From: Planctomycetota bacterium | GTDB taxonomy: Bacteria; Planctomycetota; Planctomycetia; Pirellulales; Lacipirellulaceae | Direction: 5' to 3' | Assembly: GCA_029259915.1 (NCBI GenBank) | Contig: JAJDED010000007.1 | Coordinates: forward strand, 1-64,000 | Length of the DNA: 64,000 nt | Shown here: in pieces, positions 62,327 to 64,000 of the stretch | Position numbering within the stretch: the first letter of the stretch is position 1 | Layout: the number at the start of each line of letters is the position of its first letter | Notes under the pieces: generated by a model | What the model saw: only the letters and a program-made list of their open reading frames with translations | Database searches by the model: none | Told to the model about the DNA's origin: nothing | Made by a program: the position numbers and the translations under genes

Positions 62327-63475
62327 GTGGCTGCGAAAAGACTAATTCAAACTGCAATAGTGCGCGTACCTACGCGTGCGTTTACGCTTGTAGAACTTCT
62401 TGTAGTAATCGCCATTATTGGCGTGTTGGTAGCGCTGTTGCTCCCGGCAGTGCAGGCTGCGCGCGAAGCGGCGCGCCGCGTACAATGTCAGAATAATCTC
62501 AAGCAAATTGGTCTGGGTTGTTTGAATTTTGAGAGTACCTTTCAACACTATCCATCAGGTGGTTGGGGTTCTACTTGGGTTGCCGATCCCAACCGTGGTG
62601 TGGGTCCCGACCAGCCCGGTTCGTGGATCTACAATATCTTGACCTTTATTGAGCAGGGGAATTTACGCGAACTTGGTGCAGGGAAGAAAATCGGATCTCC
62701 TGGTTATGAAGAGGCGATCGTACAACTGAATCAAACGCCTATCAGCGCATTCAATTGCCCATCGCGCCGAGCTGCAGGCTTGTATCTTGCTAGGTGGAGT
62801 AATATCAAACTGCACCCCAGAGGCCTATTGAGAGACGCCGCACGAGAATCAGGCGTAGTAAAGAGCGATTATGCGGCTAGTTCCGGAGATTCATTGGTTA
62901 ACAGTGCTGATAACCCTCTTTGGTCCCCGAGCTCTTATATGCAAGCAGACAATCCTCCTTCTGTAATTATAGAAGGTAGTAATTGGTGGGACGACACAGA
63001 AGTGTGTACGAGACCATCGTTCGGGCCAGCGCTAGTAAAGTTTTCCAGGTGCCAGAGCGGAATCATGTATTATCATAGCAAGCTCCAGGCTCGTAGGATC
63101 TCAGACGGTACGGCGAACACCTACTTGGCAGGCGAAAAGTATGTACGCGCCGATGGGTATGATGGAACCGGTATCTCAAACGGTCCTGGGTTCTCATGGG
63201 GCGAAAACCAATCGATGTATTGTGGCTACGATTGGGACAATCAGCGCGTTGCGTGGAACCCCGATCAGTTTCCGCCTTCCCGCCTCTCTCAGCCAAAGCA
63301 GGATCGAGCCGGAACAGATTGTGGATTTCCTTGTAAGCCATTTGGCAGCGCTCACGCCGCGGTTTTCAATATGGTCTTTTGTGATGGCTCTGTTCGAGGA
63401 ATGAAATACGATATCGATGAATTGGTCCATAGCAATTTAGCAGACCGCGAGGACGGACAAATTATCGAATTGTAG
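62327..63475 (+). CDS. DUF1559 pseudopilin-like protein
   Basis: 382 residues from GTG 62327 with GAATGAGG ahead. Leader [27 protein letters not shown], helix [20 protein letters not shown], then a globular region and a final H-x9-DG-like motif ([17 protein letters not shown]). The conserved leader Gly before FTLVE is Ala here, as in the 54346 copy; processing may still occur. The neighbouring convergent gene is an EF-hand protein with a lipoprotein-like domain, as often seen beside DUF1559 genes. Located behind an operator-like repeat and two inverted repeats. Confidence 0.87.
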   Translation: MAAKRLIQTAIVRVPTRAFTLVELLVVIAIIGVLVALLLPAVQAAREAARRVQCQNNLKQIGLGCLNFESTFQHYPSGGWGSTWVADPNRGVGPDQPGSWIYNILTFIEQGNLRELGAGKKIGSPGYEEAIVQLNQTPISAFNCPSRRAAGLYLARWSNIKLHPRGLLRDAARESGVVKSDYAASSGDSLVNSADNPLWSPSSYMQADNPPSVIIEGSNWWDDTEVCTRPSFGPALVKFSRCQSGIMYYHSKLQARRISDGTANTYLAGEKYVRADGYDGTGISNGPGFSWGENQSMYCGYDWDNQRVAWNPDQFPPSRLSQPKQDRAGTDCGFPCKPFGSAHAAVFNMVFCDGSVRGMKYDIDELVHSNLADREDGQIIEL

Positions 63476-63518
63476 GCGTAGTGCAACGAATTGTCTGGCA
63501 ACAAGGCTATAGAGAAGA

Positions 63519-64000
63519 TTAACTCTTGACTCTAAAAACAACCTTGTGGCTCTGCATCGCGGGGTCGTCATTTGAGACTTCCTGACCGAGCACCGTGTTT
63601 ACGTTATATTTTTCAGGGATTGTTTCTTTGCCGCCAACCACTTTGGAAACCCGCACTTTGAACAACCCAAACTGTATTCCGTAAACATCCGCATTAGGGC
63701 TTTTACCATCGGGAATGCTTGGATAAAAATCCCCAAGGGGACCACTAATTCCAACTGCTTCTTGAATATCGGACCCTAAGAACTCTTCCGGGTCAAATGT
63801 TACGGTAGCGCCTTCGAGTGGCTTGCCATCTATAAGTACCGTACACACGATCGAGGTAATTCCCACATTCGTGCCTTGCCAGACGCGGATCCTCGCGGCG
63901 ACTTCATCTTCCGAAACTTTGCCGTCCTTGTCCGTGTCTAGTGTGGCCATGGCGGCATTCAGCCCTGGTGCTTTTTCCAGTTCCTCGCCTGCTACGAACC
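63519..64000 (-). CDS. partial EF-hand / beta-domain protein, 5' end outside window
   Basis: The frame is open from 63519 to the window edge, so the start lies beyond 64000; an internal ATG at 63950 is not the true start. Near the N-terminal part seen is an EF-hand: EELEKAPGLNAAMATLDTDK, then DGKVSEDEVAARI, with calcium ligands at D, D, D and E. It leads into a transthyretin/carboxypeptidase-regulatory-like beta domain (VCTVLIDGKPLEGATVTFDP ... FKVRVSKVVGGKETIPEKYN). Probably a planctomycete exported protein or lipoprotein paired with the DUF1559 gene at 62327; the signal peptide would be outside the window. Visible part 160 codons plus stop. Confidence 0.6.
   Translation of the reverse strand, partial: FVAGEELEKAPGLNAAMATLDTDKDGKVSEDEVAARIRVWQGTNVGITSIVCTVLIDGKPLEGATVTFDPEEFLGSDIQEAVGISGPLGDFYPSIPDGKSPNADVYGIQFGLFKVRVSKVVGGKETIPEKYNVNTVLGQEVSNDDPAMQSHKVVFRVKS

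Noticed and set aside
1..64000. CRISPR arrays, rRNA, tRNA genes and complete insertion sequences
   Set aside because: I looked for regular short repeats, rRNA-like stretches, tRNA-like cloverleafs and transposase genes and recognised none; a covariance-model scan was not possible.

Overview
The window reads as a planctomycete chromosome, most likely order Pirellulales and perhaps a Lacipirellulaceae-type genome. The marks are four DUF1559 pseudopilin-like proteins ([15 protein letters not shown]-terminus, H-x9-DG-type C-terminal motif), several exported proteins with dockerin-like DFDGDGDVD..DFLxWQ repeats and PEP-CTERM tails, and one LEPR-XLL protein. This rests on protein signatures only; no rRNA or tRNA gene was recognised.

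Layout. 1-1000: a low-GC hypothetical gene and an RHS core remnant. 1034-7816: M14 peptidase, SpmA/SpmB pair, LD-carboxypeptidase, MFS carrier and a D-cysteine desulfhydrase-like PLP enzyme. 7817-10473: accessory patch with small planctomycete-type proteins and a csrA pseudogene. 10474-13476: overlapping three-gene operon (DgcN-like, PLP fold-type III racemase-like, S51 peptidase). 13783-18757: housekeeping block (tex, yaiI-like, two small genes, lepA). 19208-58726: a large peptidoglycan-catabolism region. 59214-64000: further PEP-CTERM and DUF1559 genes and an EF-hand protein cut by the window edge.

The central region holds nearly every step needed to eat bacterial cell wall. Outside the cell: GH25 muramidase, SpoIID-type transglycosylase, Amidase_3, a GHL10 glycosidase and a NamZ exo-muramidase fused to a serine hydrolase. 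Uptake: an AmpG-like permease with an extra ~195-residue extracytoplasmic insert, and an SSS symporter. Sugars: NagZ (GH3), MurQ, a BadF-type amino-sugar kinase and AnmK. Peptides: LdcA, M14 peptidase, DgcN/DgcA, membrane dipeptidase, gamma-glutamyltransferase and a beta-lactamase/PG-binding/DD-carboxypeptidase fusion.

The most striking non-coding signal is a direct repeat TTGCGCA-N14-TTGCGCA (21-bp period). I find ten copies, all intergenic and in front of the genes of this region. With a XylR/AraC-type regulator (26658-27833) in the middle, this suggests a dedicated peptidoglycan-scavenging regulon that includes the DUF1559 and PEP-CTERM proteins. Four other inverted-repeat elements of different sequence and one nested palindrome sit in gene gaps.
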